Part shown: positions 1-10,453 of the stretch, piece after piece | Numbering within the stretch: the stretch's first letter is position 1 | How the letters are laid out: each line of letters begins with the position of its first letter | NCBI RefSeq assembly: GCF_016464625.1 | Contig: NZ_JAEAGO010000004.1 | Span: 124,001-188,000 of the forward strand | DNA length: 64,000 nucleotides | Direction of reading: 5' to 3' | Source of the DNA: Penaeicola halotolerans | GTDB taxonomy: Bacteria; Bacteroidota; Bacteroidia; Cytophagales; Cyclobacteriaceae | Position numbers and translations under genes: made by a program | The notes under the pieces: generated by a model | Database searches by the model: none | What the model saw: only the letters and a program-made list of their open reading frames with translations | Told to the model about the DNA's origin: nothing

Positions 1-1
1 A

Positions 2-274
2 CAGGAAGTAGCAAATCTTCCAGCAAAAGTTTTAAAGGATTTTAGAAAAGCAAACGGTAAATTAAACAAGCCAACGCTTAAAGGTGCTTCAATTGATTCA
101 GCTTTATTCATTGGTGACAATAATTTGGATATGCTATCTACGCTTAAGTCTCGTGAAGAGCTTATCGGAGATATCATCGGATTGCTACAGTCTCCAGCTA
201 AAAATGTGGTATCTGCTCTTCAGAGTGGTCAGCATATCTTGGCAGGAGTTGTTAAAACCCTTTCAGAAAAATAA
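2..274 (+). CDS. rplJ: 50S ribosomal protein L10 (C-terminal part)
   Basis: The first 90 codons of the window, in frame 2, are the C-terminal half of ribosomal protein L10, the stalk base protein that binds 23S rRNA and carries the L7/L12 dimers. The translation reads EVANLPAKVLKDFRKANGK near its start and ends SALQSGQHILAGVVKTLSEK, where the long C-terminal helix that anchors L7/L12 is expected. The 5' part lies outside the window. rplL follows after 42 bases, the standard rplJL arrangement, so both are probably co-transcribed. The call rests on this order and the sequence. Confidence 0.93.
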   Translation, partial: QEVANLPAKVLKDFRKANGKLNKPTLKGASIDSALFIGDNNLDMLSTLKSREELIGDIIGLLQSPAKNVVSALQSGQHILAGVVKTLSEK

Positions 275-316
275 TCAATCAGTTAAAAAAATCAATCAAT
301 TAAAATTTCTAATAAA

Positions 317-694
317 ATGGCAGATCTTAAAGCATTCGCTGAGCAGTTAGTAAATCTTTCAGTAAAAGATGTAAATGAACTAGCTGCAATTTTGAAAGAA
401 GAGTACGGTATTGAGCCTGCAGCTGCTGCTGCTGCTCCAGCAGCTGTAGCCGGTGGTGGTGACGTTGCTGCTGCTGAAGAGAAAACTTCTTTCGATGTTA
501 TCCTTAAAGCTGCAGGTGGTCAGAAACTTGCTGTCGTGAAACTTGTTAAAGAACTTACAGGCCTAGGCTTGAAAGAAGCTAAAGACGTAGTTGACGGAGC
601 TCCTAAAGCAGTAAAAGAAGGAGTAGGTAAAGACGAAGCTGAAGCACTTAAGAAGCAGCTTGAAGAAGCAGGTGCTGAAGTAGAATTGAAATAA
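317..694 (+). CDS. rplL: 50S ribosomal protein L7/L12
   Basis: This 125-residue acidic protein is the flexible stalk protein that recruits translational GTPases such as EF-G to the ribosome. The N-terminal dimerisation helix (about 1-35), an Ala/Gly-rich hinge (about 36-52, a run of alanines then VAGGGDV) and the globular C-terminal domain (about 55-125, with [12 protein letters not shown] and [10 protein letters not shown]) are all visible and the length is normal for the family. It follows rplJ and precedes rpoB. The 166-base spacer to rpoB is full of stem-loops that may lower transcription into rpoBC relative to rplJL. Confidence 0.98.
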   Translation: MADLKAFAEQLVNLSVKDVNELAAILKEEYGIEPAAAAAAPAAVAGGGDVAAAEEKTSFDVILKAAGGQKLAVVKLVKELTGLGLKEAKDVVDGAPKAVKEGVGKDEAEALKKQLEEAGAEVELK

Positions 695-704
695 ATCTAG
701 TAGG

Positions 705-729
705 CCATTTGCCATATTTTAGCAAATGG
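705..729 (+). other. Stem-loop 1 in the rplL-rpoB spacer
   Basis: CCATTTGC at 705-712 pairs with GCAAATGG at 722-729, an 8-bp stem with a 9-base loop, only 10 bases after the rplL stop codon. The following bases are not a clean U-run, so it may act as a 3' end or processing structure rather than as a terminator. Confidence 0.5.
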
Positions 730-742
730 TTTACTGATATTA

Positions 743-770
743 GACCTGGCAATTGAGTCAGGTCTTTTCC
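743..770 (+). terminator. Terminator-like hairpin between rplL and rpoB
   Basis: GACCTG at 743-748 pairs with CAGGTC at 759-764 (6 bp, 10-base loop), followed by TTTTCC. It looks like a weak intrinsic terminator or attenuator. A partial terminator between rplL and rpoB is established in Escherichia coli, where it lowers RNA polymerase gene expression relative to the L7/L12 gene; the same role here is inferred. Confidence 0.5.
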
Positions 771-773
771 TGT

Positions 774-799
774 TTGTACATGTCTTAATTATTGTACAA
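774..799 (+). repeat. Inverted repeat in the rplL-rpoB spacer
   Basis: TTGTACA (774-780) and TGTACAA (793-799) form a perfect 7-base inverted repeat with a 12-base AT-rich loop. It could be an RNA hairpin or a protein operator; the sequence does not decide. Confidence 0.45.
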
Positions 800-805
800 T
801 TCAAA

Positions 806-819
806 GCGAATATATTCGC
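806..819 (+). repeat. Perfect 14-base palindrome upstream of rpoB
   Basis: GCGAATATATTCGC is a perfect palindrome 41 bases before the rpoB start codon. As RNA it would form a 5-bp stem with a 4-base loop and is followed by ATTTTG. It is the fourth symmetrical element in the spacer. Confidence 0.45.
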
Positions 820-860
820 ATTTTGATAAAAAATTATCTTCAATCTAAATATACACGGCC

Positions 861-3800
861 TTGGCTATCCAAAATCAAACAGGCAGAATTAATTTCTCGT
901 CAATCAAGGTAGTTAAAGATTATCCGGATTTCCTTGATATCCAACTCCAGTCATTTCAGGATTTTTTCCAATTGGAAACTCCTGCGGAGAAAAGAACCCA
1001 AGATGGTTTGTTCAAGGTTTTTTCTGAAAACTTCCCGATTTCAGATTCCAGAGAAAACTTCGAATTATCATTTATAGACTACACTGTAGATCCTCCTAAA
1101 TACTCAGTAGAAGAGTGTATTGATAGAGGACTTACTTATGCAGTGCCGCTCAAGGCAAAGCTTAGACTAGTCTGCAATGATAGTGATAACGAAGACTTCG
1201 AAACTATTGAGCAAGAGGTATTTTTAGGTAATATCCCTTACATGACCGAAAAAGGCTCATTTGTAATCAATGGTGCTGAAAGAGTCATCGTTTCTCAATT
1301 ACATAGATCTCCAGGTGTATTTTTCGCGCAAAGCAAGCATACAAATGGGACGAAGCTATATTCAGCTAGGATTATCCCTTTCAAAGGTTCTTGGATTGAG
1401 TTTGCTACAGACATCAACAATGTCATGTATGCCTACATCGATCGTAAGAAGAAGTTTCCGGTAACTACACTCCTAAGAGCTATAGGATATGGTAGTGATA
1501 AGGATATCTTAGATCTATTTGGTCTATCAGAAGAGGTAGATGCTACAAAATCGAAATTAAAAAATGTAGTCGGTAGAAAGCTAGCTGCTAGAGTCCTTAA
1601 GACTTGGGTGGAAGATTTCGTGGATGAGGATACTGGAGAAGTAATCTCTATACCTAGAAATGAAATCTTGCTAGAAAGAGATTCTATTTTGACTGCCGAA
1701 GATATAGAATTGATATTGGAATCAGGCTCTAAGTCTATCATCTTGCATAGAGAAGATGTCAACATAGCTGATTACTCTATCATATATAATACGCTTCAAA
1801 AAGATAATTCAAACTCTGAAAAAGAAGCGGTAGAACAAATCTACAGACAACTAAGAAATACAGAAGCTCCAGATGAGTCTACAGCTCGTGAAGTTATTCA
1901 CGGATTGTTCTTCTCTGATAAGCGTTATGATCTTGGTGAAGTAGGTAGATATCGTATCAACAAAAAGCTAGGCCTTGATATTGATGCCCTCAAAATCGTC
2001 TTGACGACTGAGGATATCATCTCTATCGTGAAGTACCTCATTGGTTTGATCAACTCTAAAGCGGTAGTCGATGATATCGATCACTTGAGCAATAGACGTG
2101 TAAGAACAGTAGGTGAGCAGCTTTACAGCCAGTTTGGTGTAGGTCTTGCAAGAATGGCTCGTACTATCAGAGAGCGTATGAATGTCAGAGATAATGAGGA
2201 CTTCAAGCCAGTTGATTTGATTAACGCTAGAACGCTTTCTTCTGTCATCAACTCATTCTTCGGTACTAACCAGCTTTCTCAGTTTATGGATCAAACAAAT
2301 CCATTAGCTGAATTGACGCACAAAAGAAGACTTTCTGCCCTAGGACCAGGTGGACTTTCAAGAGAAAGAGCTGGTTTCGAGGTTAGAGACGTTCACTATA
2401 CGCACTATGGTCGTCTTTGTACGATCGAAACTCCAGAGGGACCAAACATTGGTTTGATCTCATCTCTTTGCGTTCACGCTAAGGTCAACTCTATGGGATT
2501 CCTTGAGACACCTTACAGAAAAGTGAATGATAGCAAAGTAGGAATGTCTGAAAAGGACATCGTTTACTTAACTGCAGAAGAGGAAGATGGACACAACATC
2601 GCTCAGGCTAATGCTCCTTTGGATGAAAAAGGTAAGTTTGTCAACGATAGAGTAAAGGCAAGATTTGAAGGAGACTTCCCTGTGTTGGAGCCTACTCAAA
2701 TCACCTTCATGGATATTGCTCCTAACCAGATCGTATCGGTAGCAGCTTCATTGATTCCATTCTTGGAGCATGATGATGCTAACAGAGCCTTGATGGGATC
2801 AAACATGCAAAGACAAGCTGTTCCGTTGCTAAAGGCTGAAGCTCCTATCGTAGGAACTGGTCTTGAGGCTAGAGCAGCGCTTGATTCTAGAGCATTGATC
2901 ATTGCTGAAGCTGATGGAGTCATCGATTATGTAGATGCACGTCAGATCAGAGTGAAGTATGATTTGACTGATGATGAGCTATTGGTAAGCTTTAGCGATC
3001 AGTTCAAAACTTACGACTTGATTAAGTTCAGAAGGACAAACCAAGATACTTGTATCAACTTAAAGCCTATTGTACTTAAAGGTCAGAAAATCAAAAAAGG
3101 CCAAGTACTATGTGAAGGTTACTCTACTAATAATGGAGAACTAGCACTAGGTAAAAACCTAAGAGTAGCCTACATGCCATGGCAGGGGTATAACTTTGAG
3201 GATGCAATTGTTATATCTGAAAGAGTTGTTAGAGACGATGTCTTTACTTCTATCCACATTGAAGAGTTCCAGCTAGAAGTTAGGGACACTAAGAGAGGAG
3301 AGGAGGAATTGACTTCTGAAATTCCTAACGTATCTGAAGAGGCTGTGAAGCACTTGGATGAAAATGGTATCATCAGAGTAGGTGCTGAAGTAAAAGAAGG
3401 AGATATCCTCATCGGTAAGATCACACCAAAAGGTGAGACTGATCCTACTCCGGAAGAGAAACTTCTAAGAGCGATCTTCGGTGATAAGGCAGGTGATGTG
3501 AAAGACGCTTCTCTAAAAGCTTCCCCATCTCTCAGAGGTGTAGTCATCGGCACTAAATTGTTCTCTAGACCTAAAAAGGATAAGGATCTTAGAGCTAAGT
3601 CTAAGAAAGAAGTGGAAGTACTTAAGGCTAAATATGGTAAAGACCTATTAGCAGTAAGAGCTCAAATGATTAAGAAAATGGTAACACTACTTGAGGGTAA
3701 AGTTTCTCAAGGAGTCAAGCACAAGTTTGGTGATGAAATCATCAGCAAAGGCGTGAAGTTTACCGCTAAAAATATAGAAGAGAATCTCTTCCCTCCAAAG

Positions 3801-4736
3801 AACGTCTACAGAGATGAAAGTACTTATAATGTACCTGAAGAAGCTAACTTAATAGCTGATATCATCTTAGACAATTGGACGGATGATGAGCGCATCAATG
3901 ATATCATTGTGAAACTTGTCAAAAGCTATATCAGAACACGTAATGAAGTGTCTGGTAAGTTTAAGAGAGAGAGATTCACACTTGAAGTTGGTGACGAATT
4001 ACCAGCAGGTATCGTACAACTTGCTAAAGTTTATGTGGCTAAAAAGCGTAAACTAAAAGTAGGGGATAAGATGGCTGGTCGTCACGGTAACAAAGGTGTG
4101 GTAGCAAGAATCGTTCGTGAGGAAGACATGCCATTCTTAGAAAATGGCACTCCAATGGACATCGTGCTTAACCCACTAGGTGTACCTTCTCGTATGAACA
4201 TCGGTCAAATCTTCGAAACAGTACTTGCATGGGCAGGTAAGGAACTCAATAGAAAGTATGCTACACCAATCTTTGATGGAGCTACTCTTGATGAAGTTTC
4301 CGCTGAGCTTACTGAAGCAGGTCTTCCAGAATTTGGTAGAACATACCTATATGATGGACTTTCAGGAGATAAGTTTGACCAACCAGTAACAGTAGGTATC
4401 GCTTACATGTTGAAACTTGGTCACCTTGTCGATGATAAGATGCACGCGAGATCTATCGGTCCATACTCACTCATTACACAGCAGCCACTTGGTGGTAAAG
4501 CTCAGTTTGGTGGTCAGAGATTTGGAGAGATGGAAGTTTGGGCACTTGAGGCATTTGGTGCTTCTCACGTGTTGCAAGAGATCCTAACGGTAAAATCTGA
4601 TGACGTAGTCGGTAGAGCTAAGGCTTATGAGGCGATCGTCAAAGGTGAAAACCTTCCTAAACCAAATATTCCTGAGTCATTCAATGTATTGGTTCATGAA
4701 CTTAGAGGTTTGGCATTAGAGATCACTTTAGACTAA
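861..4736 (+). CDS. rpoB: DNA-directed RNA polymerase beta subunit
   Basis: This is the 1291-residue beta subunit of RNA polymerase, which forms one side of the catalytic cleft and the rifamycin pocket. The N-terminus (TGRINFSS, then [17 protein letters not shown]) matches Bacteroidota RpoB. The rifampicin-determining segment has the sensitive residues Asp477, His487 and Ser492 (E. coli 516, 526, 531). The basic [14 protein letters not shown] motif and the C-terminal [21 protein letters not shown] segment are intact. The start must be TTG at 861: the frame is closed by TAA at 846-848 and no ATG lies between, while the TTG gives the usual N-terminal length. No Shine-Dalgarno sequence is seen. 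rpoC follows after 48 bases. Confidence 0.98.
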   Translation: MAIQNQTGRINFSSIKVVKDYPDFLDIQLQSFQDFFQLETPAEKRTQDGLFKVFSENFPISDSRENFELSFIDYTVDPPKYSVEECIDRGLTYAVPLKAKLRLVCNDSDNEDFETIEQEVFLGNIPYMTEKGSFVINGAERVIVSQLHRSPGVFFAQSKHTNGTKLYSARIIPFKGSWIEFATDINNVMYAYIDRKKKFPVTTLLRAIGYGSDKDILDLFGLSEEVDATKSKLKNVVGRKLAARVLKTWVEDFVDEDTGEVISIPRNEILLERDSILTAEDIELILESGSKSIILHREDVNIADYSIIYNTLQKDNSNSEKEAVEQIYRQLRNTEAPDESTAREVIHGLFFSDKRYDLGEVGRYRINKKLGLDIDALKIVLTTEDIISIVKYLIGLINSKAVVDDIDHLSNRRVRTVGEQLYSQFGVGLARMARTIRERMNVRDNEDFKPVDLINARTLSSVINSFFGTNQLSQFMDQTNPLAELTHKRRLSALGPGGLSRERAGFEVRDVHYTHYGRLCTIETPEGPNIGLISSLCVHAKVNSMGFLETPYRKVNDSKVGMSEKDIVYLTAEEEDGHNIAQANAPLDEKGKFVNDRVKARFEGDFPVLEPTQITFMDIAPNQIVSVAASLIPFLEHDDANRALMGSNMQRQAVPLLKAEAPIVGTGLEARAALDSRALIIAEADGVIDYVDARQIRVKYDLTDDELLVSFSDQFKTYDLIKFRRTNQDTCINLKPIVLKGQKIKKGQVLCEGYSTNNGELALGKNLRVAYMPWQGYNFEDAIVISERVVRDDVFTSIHIEEFQLEVRDTKRGEEELTSEIPNVSEEAVKHLDENGIIRVGAEVKEGDILIGKITPKGETDPTPEEKLLRAIFGDKAGDVKDASLKASPSLRGVVIGTKLFSRPKKDKDLRAKSKKEVEVLKAKYGKDLLAVRAQMIKKMVTLLEGKVSQGVKHKFGDEIISKGVKFTAKNIEENLFPPKNVYRDESTYNVPEEANLIADIILDNWTDDERINDIIVKLVKSYIRTRNEVSGKFKRERFTLEVGDELPAGIVQLAKVYVAKKRKLKVGDKMAGRHGNKGVVARIVREEDMPFLENGTPMDIVLNPLGVPSRMNIGQIFETVLAWAGKELNRKYATPIFDGATLDEVSAELTEAGLPEFGRTYLYDGLSGDKFDQPVTVGIAYMLKLGHLVDDKMHARSIGPYSLITQQPLGGKAQFGGQRFGEMEVWALEAFGASHVLQEILTVKSDDVVGRAKAYEAIVKGENLPKPNIPESFNVLVHELRGLALEITLD

Positions 4737-4746
4737 AAAATATAAT

Positions 4747-4760
4747 GGGGCTTCGGCCCC
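4747..4760 (+). other. UUCG-capped hairpin between rpoB and rpoC
   Basis: GGGGC and GCCCC enclose a TTCG loop, an exceptionally stable small RNA hairpin. No U-run follows, so termination is unlikely; it may protect or mark a processing point between the two cistrons. Confidence 0.6.
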
Positions 4761-4784
4761 TATCCATACTTTATCAATAAAACT

Positions 4785-7700
4785 ATGGCATTCAGAAAAA
4801 ATAAAAAATTAAATATTGACTTCTCTAAAGTCACTATAAGTCTAGCTTCTCCAGAGTCTATTCTAGAGAGTTCTCATGGCGAGGTCACTCAGCCTGAGAC
4901 AATCAACTACAGGACTTATAAGCCAGAAATGGGAGGTCTTTTCTGCGAGAGAATTTTCGGGCCTGTGAAGGACTGGGAATGTCATTGTGGTAAATACAAA
5001 AGAATCAGATACAAAGGCATCATCTGCGATAGATGTGGTGTTGAAGTAACTGAGAAGAAAGTTAGAAGAGAGAGAATGGGTCACATTGAGCTAGTAGTTC
5101 CTGTGGCGCATATCTGGTATTTCAAATCTTTACCGAATAAAATAGGTTACCTACTAGGTCTTCCTACTAAGAAGCTTGATCAGATCGTTTACTATGAGCG
5201 ATATGCTGTCGTACAGCCAGGTATCAAAGCTGAAGAAGGTGTTCAGTATTTAGACTTCTTGACTGAAGATGAATACTTAGACATCATGGATAAGCTTCCT
5301 AGAGAAAATCAAATGTTAGAAGACTCTGACCCTAATAAGTTTATCGCTAAAATGGGTGCTGAGGCTATCGAAATGCTACTTGCTAGACTTGAGCTTGACG
5401 AATTGTCTTATAGCTTGAGACACCAAGCTGCAACAGATACTTCACAGCAGAGAAAAGCTGAAGCATTGAAGCGTCTGAAAGTAGTGGAAGCATTTAGAGA
5501 TGCTAGAACTAGAATCGAAAACCGCCCTGAGTGGATGGTGATTCGTATGGTTCCAGTGATTCCGCCAGAGTTGAGACCACTTGTGCCTCTTGATGGTGGT
5601 AGATTCGCTACTTCAGATTTGAACGATCTTTATAGAAGAGTGATCATCAGAAACAACCGTTTGAAGAGATTGATCGACATCAAGGCGCCAGAGGTGATTT
5701 TGAGAAACGAGAAAAGAATGCTTCAAGAAGCAGTTGACTCGCTATTTGATAACTCTAGAAAAGTCAATGCAGTAAGATCTGATGGAAACAGAGCATTGAA
5801 GTCGCTTTCCGATATGCTTAAAGGTAAGCAAGGACGTTTCCGTCAAAACTTACTTGGTAAGCGTGTGGACTATTCAGGTCGTTCAGTGATTGTTGTAGGA
5901 CCAGAACTGAAACTTCACGAGTGTGGTCTACCTAAGGACATGGCTGCAGAGCTTTTCAAACCATTTGTGATCAGAAAATTGATCGAAAGAGGTATCGTAA
6001 AGACTGTAAAGTCTGCTAAGAAAATAGTAGATCGTAAAGACCCTGTCGTATGGGATATCCTCGAGAATGTATTGAAAGGACATCCTGTATTACTCAACAG
6101 AGCTCCTACGCTTCACAGACTTGGTATACAGGCCTTCCAGCCTAAGTTGATCGAAGGTAAAGCTATCCAATTACACCCATTAGTATGTACAGCATTCAAC
6201 GCTGACTTTGACGGTGATCAGATGGCGGTACACGTTCCACTTGGACATGAGGCTATTTTGGAAGCTTCGACTTTGATGTTGGCTTCACACAATATCCTAA
6301 ACCCTGCAAACGGAGCACCTATCACGGTACCTTCACAAGACATGGTTTTGGGTCTTTATTACGTAACTAAAGGAAGAAGATCTACTCCTGAGCATCCAGT
6401 TCAAGGAGAAGGAATGACATTCTACGGAGCTGAAGAGGTCATAATTGCTTTGAATGAAAAGCAAATCTCTAAGCATGCTTATATCAATGTAAAGACTATC
6501 GTCCGTGAAAATGGAGAATTGGTAGAGAAAGTCATTGAGACAGTAGCGGGTAGAGTGATCTTCAACCAGTTTGTACCTACTCAAGTAGGATACGTCAACG
6601 AACTTTTGACTAAAAAGAAACTTCAGCAAATCATCGCTGAGGTAGTAAAAATCTGTGGAATCGCTAGAACAGCACAGTTCCTAGATGATATCAAAGACTT
6701 AGGTTTCCAGATGGCTTACAAAGGTGGTCTATCAATGGGACTTGGTGATGTACTCGTGCCAGACAATAAAGAAGGCATGGTAGACAAAGCTAAAGAGGAA
6801 GTAGATGCTGTATGGAACAACTACCTCATGGGTCTGATCACAGATAATGAAAGATATAACCAAGTAATTGATATCTGGACAAGAACTAACTCGGCTTTGA
6901 CTAACAACCTCATGAGGTTGATGGAAGAAGATAACCAAGGGTTCAACTCGATCTACATGATGATGCACTCTGGAGCCAGAGGTTCTAGAGAGCAAATTCG
7001 TCAGCTCGGGGGTATGAGAGGATTGATGGCCAAGCCACAGAAAAACCTTCAAGGTTCAGTGGGTGAAATCATCGAAAACCCAATCTTGTCTAACTTCAAA
7101 GAAGGTCTAGATGTATTGGAGTACTTCATCTCTACTCACGGTGCGCGTAAAGGTCTTGCGGATACTGCCTTGAAAACAGCCGATGCAGGTTACTTGACTA
7201 GAAGACTTGTAGACGTTTCTCAAGACGTGATCATCACAGAAGTGGATTGCGGTACTTTGAGAGGTCTAGAAGTATCAGCGCTGAAAGATAATGATGAGAT
7301 CGTAGAGCCACTATCTGAAAGAATAGTAGGAAGGGTATCAGTTCATGATATTTACCACCCAATCACAGATGAGTTGATCATTTCAGCGGGTGAAGAGTTC
7401 ACAGAAGATATCTCTAAGATCATTGATGAATCTCCAATAGAAGATGTTGAGATCAGATCAGTATTGACTTGCGAATCTAGAAGAGGTGTTTGTGCAAAAT
7501 GCTACGGAAGAAACTTGACGACAGGCCTTATGGTACAGTCTGGTGAAGCTGTCGGTGTGATCGCAGCACAGTCTATCGGTGAGCCAGGTACTCAGCTTAC
7601 TTTGAGAACATTCCACGTGGGAGGTACAGCTTCTAACATCGCTGTTGAAGCAAGTATCAAGTCTAAGTTTGATGGTAAAGTACAGTTTGAAGATCTAAGA

Positions 7701-9095
7701 TGGATCAAGACAACCAATAACGAAGGAGAGGAAGTCAATGTCGTGATGGGTAGATCTGGTGAAGTCAAAGTAGTAGATGAAAAATCTGGAAAAACGCTCA
7801 TCAGCAACCACGTACCTTATGGTGCATTCCTTAAGGTAAAAGAGGGTGCTAAAGTAGCTAAAGGTGATGATCTATGTACTTGGGATCCATACAATGCGGT
7901 TATCCTTTCTGAGTTTGATGGTAAAGTAGAGTTTGATGCGATCGAAGAAGGCATTACTTATAAAGAGGAAGCTGATGATCAAACAGGATACAGAGAGAAA
8001 GTAATCATCGATACTAAGGATAAGACTAAAAACCCTGCTGTAGTAGTAAACTATGGTGATGAATCTAAAGGATATAACATTCCAGTAGGTGCTCACCTTG
8101 CAGTAGATAAAGGCGATAAGGTAAAAGCAGGACAAGTACTTGCTAAAATCCCTAGAGCCGTAGGTAAGTCAAGAGATATTACAGGTGGTCTTCCAAGAGT
8201 TACTGAATTGTTTGAGGCGAGAAATCCTTCAAACCCAGCAGTTGTTTCTGAGATTGATGGTGTAGTAACTTATGGAGCAATTAAAAGAGGAAATAGAGAA
8301 ATCTTTATCGAGTCTAAAGATGGCGTGAAGAAGAAGTACATGGTGCCTCTATCTAAGCACATCTTAGTTCAAGATAACGACTTCGTGAAAGCTGGTTATC
8401 CATTATCAGATGGAGCGATCACGCCTTCTGATATCCTTTCTATAAAAGGACCAACAGCTGTACAGGAGTATGTTGTGAATGAAATTCAGGAAGTTTACCG
8501 TTTACAAGGTGTGAAGATCAATGATAAGCACATCGAAGTGATCGTGAAACAAATGATGCAAAAAGTGGAAATCTTGGATGCAGGTGATACTAGCTTCCTT
8601 CAGGGACAAACTGTTGACAAGTTTGTATTCAGAGAGGAAAACGATGATGTCCTTGACAAAAAGATTGTGACAGATGCAGGTGATTCTAGCACATTGAAGC
8701 CAGGAATGATCATCAGTGCGAGAAGATTGAGAGATGAAAACTCAAGCTTGAAGCGTAAAGATCTCAAACTGGTAGAAGTGAGAGATGCTGAGCCAGCTGT
8801 ATCGAGACCTACCCTACAGGGTATCACGCAGTCATCATTAGGTACTGAAAGCTTTATATCTGCGGCATCCTTCCAAGAGACTACTAAAGTACTCAGCGAA
8901 GCAGCTATCAGAGGTAAAGCAGACAATCTACTCGGCTTAAAGGAAAACGTGATCGTTGGTCACTTGATCCCAGCCGGTACAGGTCAGCGTATTTACAATA
9001 ACTACATCGTAGGCTCTAAAGAAGAGTACGAGAAGTTAGAAAATGCAAAAGAGCAACGTACGTCTGCTTCTAAAGAAAAGGAGACAGCTCAGTAA
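4785..9095 (+). CDS. rpoC: DNA-directed RNA polymerase beta' subunit
   Basis: This 1436-residue protein is the beta' subunit, which carries the catalytic magnesium. The active-site motif [12 protein letters not shown] is at residues 472-483 with Asp474, Asp476 and Asp478. The N-terminal zinc site is present (CHCGKY followed by CDRCG, about residues 65-86), as is the second one (Cys822, then [15 protein letters not shown] from Cys896). The bridge-helix and trigger-loop region ([22 protein letters not shown]) is intact. The length is usual for Bacteroidota. It is co-transcribed with rpoB, and a strong hairpin terminator follows the stop codon. Confidence 0.98.
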   Translation: MAFRKNKKLNIDFSKVTISLASPESILESSHGEVTQPETINYRTYKPEMGGLFCERIFGPVKDWECHCGKYKRIRYKGIICDRCGVEVTEKKVRRERMGHIELVVPVAHIWYFKSLPNKIGYLLGLPTKKLDQIVYYERYAVVQPGIKAEEGVQYLDFLTEDEYLDIMDKLPRENQMLEDSDPNKFIAKMGAEAIEMLLARLELDELSYSLRHQAATDTSQQRKAEALKRLKVVEAFRDARTRIENRPEWMVIRMVPVIPPELRPLVPLDGGRFATSDLNDLYRRVIIRNNRLKRLIDIKAPEVILRNEKRMLQEAVDSLFDNSRKVNAVRSDGNRALKSLSDMLKGKQGRFRQNLLGKRVDYSGRSVIVVGPELKLHECGLPKDMAAELFKPFVIRKLIERGIVKTVKSAKKIVDRKDPVVWDILENVLKGHPVLLNRAPTLHRLGIQAFQPKLIEGKAIQLHPLVCTAFNADFDGDQMAVHVPLGHEAILEASTLMLASHNILNPANGAPITVPSQDMVLGLYYVTKGRRSTPEHPVQGEGMTFYGAEEVIIALNEKQISKHAYINVKTIVRENGELVEKVIETVAGRVIFNQFVPTQVGYVNELLTKKKLQQIIAEVVKICGIARTAQFLDDIKDLGFQMAYKGGLSMGLGDVLVPDNKEGMVDKAKEEVDAVWNNYLMGLITDNERYNQVIDIWTRTNSALTNNLMRLMEEDNQGFNSIYMMMHSGARGSREQIRQLGGMRGLMAKPQKNLQGSVGEIIENPILSNFKEGLDVLEYFISTHGARKGLADTALKTADAGYLTRRLVDVSQDVIITEVDCGTLRGLEVSALKDNDEIVEPLSERIVGRVSVHDIYHPITDELIISAGEEFTEDISKIIDESPIEDVEIRSVLTCESRRGVCAKCYGRNLTTGLMVQSGEAVGVIAAQSIGEPGTQLTLRTFHVGGTASNIAVEASIKSKFDGKVQFEDLRWIKTTNNEGEEVNVVMGRSGEVKVVDEKSGKTLISNHVPYGAFLKVKEGAKVAKGDDLCTWDPYNAVILSEFDGKVEFDAIEEGITYKEEADDQTGYREKVIIDTKDKTKNPAVVVNYGDESKGYNIPVGAHLAVDKGDKVKAGQVLAKIPRAVGKSRDITGGLPRVTELFEARNPSNPAVVSEIDGVVTYGAIKRGNREIFIESKDGVKKKYMVPLSKHILVQDNDFVKAGYPLSDGAITPSDILSIKGPTAVQEYVVNEIQEVYRLQGVKINDKHIEVIVKQMMQKVEILDAGDTSFLQGQTVDKFVFREENDDVLDKKIVTDAGDSSTLKPGMIISARRLRDENSSLKRKDLKLVEVRDAEPAVSRPTLQGITQSSLGTESFISAASFQETTKVLSEAAIRGKADNLLGLKENVIVGHLIPAGTGQRIYNNYIVGSKEEYEKLENAKEQRTSASKEKETAQ

Positions 9096-9100
9096 AAAAT

Positions 9101-9126
9101 AAGCGGCCTGGAAACAGGCCGCTTTT
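9101..9126 (+). terminator. Intrinsic terminator after rpoC
   Basis: AAGCGGCCTG (9101-9110) pairs perfectly with CAGGCCGCTT (9115-9124) around a GAAA tetraloop, followed by TT. It is the strongest GC-rich hairpin of the rpo region and should end most rpoBC transcripts. The next start codon lies only 15 bases beyond it. Confidence 0.85.
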
Positions 9127-9139
9127 ATCATAAAATGAT

Positions 9140-9457
9140 ATGGCAAAAGAATCAAATAAAGACGGTCAAATGAACATCGAGCTTACTGAAGATGTAGCAG
9201 AAGGTGTTTATTCCAATTTGGCAATGATCGCTCACTCAAACAGTGAGTTCGTCATTGATTTTATCAGACTCATGCCAGGAGTGCCTAAGGCTAGAGTAAA
9301 GGCCAGAGTCGTCATTACACCAGATCATGCAAAACGACTCCTGTCTGCTCTAAAGGACAATATTGAAAAATATGAGCAGTCTTTTGGCTCAATTAAGCAA
9401 AACGAAGAATTTCCACAATTCCCGATCAACTTTGGAGGGACAGTAGGAGAGGCTTAA
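9140..9457 (+). CDS. DUF3467 family protein
   Basis: This 105-residue soluble acidic protein belongs to the DUF3467 family, recognised from GVYSNLAMIAHSNSEFVIDF, a Pro-Gly-Val-Pro turn and ARVVITPDHAKRLLSALKDNI. The family is widespread in bacteria and archaea; in Bacteroidota it often follows rpoC. Its biochemical role is unknown to me. There are no Cys residues, no signal peptide and no membrane segment. It sits directly behind the rpoC terminator with no room for its own promoter in the 13-base gap, so it probably depends on read-through of that terminator. The rpsL promoter follows. Confidence 0.85.
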   Translation: MAKESNKDGQMNIELTEDVAEGVYSNLAMIAHSNSEFVIDFIRLMPGVPKARVKARVVITPDHAKRLLSALKDNIEKYEQSFGSIKQNEEFPQFPINFGGTVGEA

Positions 9458-9475
9458 AAATTATAAGTCTTTAGT

Positions 9476-9506
9476 TTTGTTTAATTTATCTGTTTCATTA
9501 CCTTTG
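9476..9506 (+). promoter_or_regulatory. Promoter of the rpsL-rpsG-fusA-rpsJ operon
   Basis: TTTG (9476-9479) is followed after 19 bases by TACCTTTG (9499-9506), a full match to the Bacteroidota housekeeping promoter (TTTG, about 19, TAnnTTTG). The bases after the box, CAGTCC, are GC-rich for this genome. The same TTTGCAGTCCT run occurs at the rplC promoter. Confidence 0.8.
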
Positions 9507-9552
9507 CAGTCCTAAAAAACTTCTAATAAAGAAATTTAAACAATTATAGTTA

Positions 9553-9957
9553 ATGCCTACTATACAACAGCTAGTTAGAAAAGGTAGAACTACTTTAGAA
9601 ACAAAATCTAAGTCTAGAGCTTTGGATTCTTGTCCTCAGAGAAGAGGCGTATGTACTAGAGTATACACTACCACCCCTAAGAAGCCAAACTCAGCGATGA
9701 GAAAAGTGGCTAGGGTAAGATTGACCAATGGAAAAGAGGTTAACGCCTACATTCCAGGAGAGGGTCACAACCTTCAAGAACACTCTATTGTACTCATCAG
9801 AGGTGGTAGAGTTAAGGATCTTCCAGGTGTTCGTTATCACATTATCAGAGGTGCACTTGACACAGCTGGTGTGAAAGGAAGACTACAGGCCAGATCTAAG
9901 TATGGAGCTAAGAGACCTAAGCCAGGACAAGCAGCAGCTCCTGCTAAGAAAAAATAA
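9553..9957 (+). CDS. rpsL: 30S ribosomal protein S12
   Basis: S12 (134 residues) sits at the decoding centre and controls accuracy. The two loops that contact the A site are conserved, TPKKPNSA with Lys43 and GGRVKDLPG with Lys88; these are the wild-type residues at the main streptomycin-resistance positions (E. coli 42 and 87, counted without Met). The C-terminus has an Ala/Pro/Lys-rich tail. It is the first gene of the str operon, and rpsG follows after 23 bases. Confidence 0.98.
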   Translation: MPTIQQLVRKGRTTLETKSKSRALDSCPQRRGVCTRVYTTTPKKPNSAMRKVARVRLTNGKEVNAYIPGEGHNLQEHSIVLIRGGRVKDLPGVRYHIIRGALDTAGVKGRLQARSKYGAKRPKPGQAAAPAKKK

Positions 9958-9980
9958 TATTTTGTAACATTTATTAAGCA

Positions 9981-10448
9981 ATGAGAAAAGCTAAACCAAA
10001 GAAGAGATATATTCTTCCTGATCCAAAGTTTGCAGATACTTTGGTAACTAAGTTTGTAAACTGCCTGATGGTAGACGGGAAGAAGAGTATTGCCTACACT
10101 ATATTCTATGATGCAGTAGAATTAGTAGAGAAGAAAACAGGTGAGAATGGTCTTGAAGTTTGGAAAAAGGCGCTTAACAACATCAGTCCTTCAGTAGAAG
10201 TGAAGAGTCGTAGAGTTGGTGGAGCTACTTTCCAGGTACCATTAGAAGTTAGACCTGAAAGAAAGATTTCACTCGGCATCAAATGGATGATTCTTTATTC
10301 AAGAAAAAGAGGTGAGAAGACTATGATGGATAGACTAGCTGGTGAAATCATATCAGCGTCTAAGGGTGAAGGAGCAGCAGTGAAGAAGAAGGATGACACC
10401 CATAGAATGGCTGAAGCAAACAAAGCATTCTCACACTTTAGATTCTAA
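9981..10448 (+). CDS. rpsG: 30S ribosomal protein S7
   Basis: S7 (155 residues) nucleates assembly of the 30S head and contacts the E-site tRNA. Family motifs [36 protein letters not shown] and the C-terminal [17 protein letters not shown] are present, and the length is normal. It lies between rpsL and fusA, with only 5 bases to fusA. Confidence 0.98.
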   Translation: MRKAKPKKRYILPDPKFADTLVTKFVNCLMVDGKKSIAYTIFYDAVELVEKKTGENGLEVWKKALNNISPSVEVKSRRVGGATFQVPLEVRPERKISLGIKWMILYSRKRGEKTMMDRLAGEIISASKGEGAAVKKKDDTHRMAEANKAFSHFRF

Positions 10449-10453
10449 TTGAA

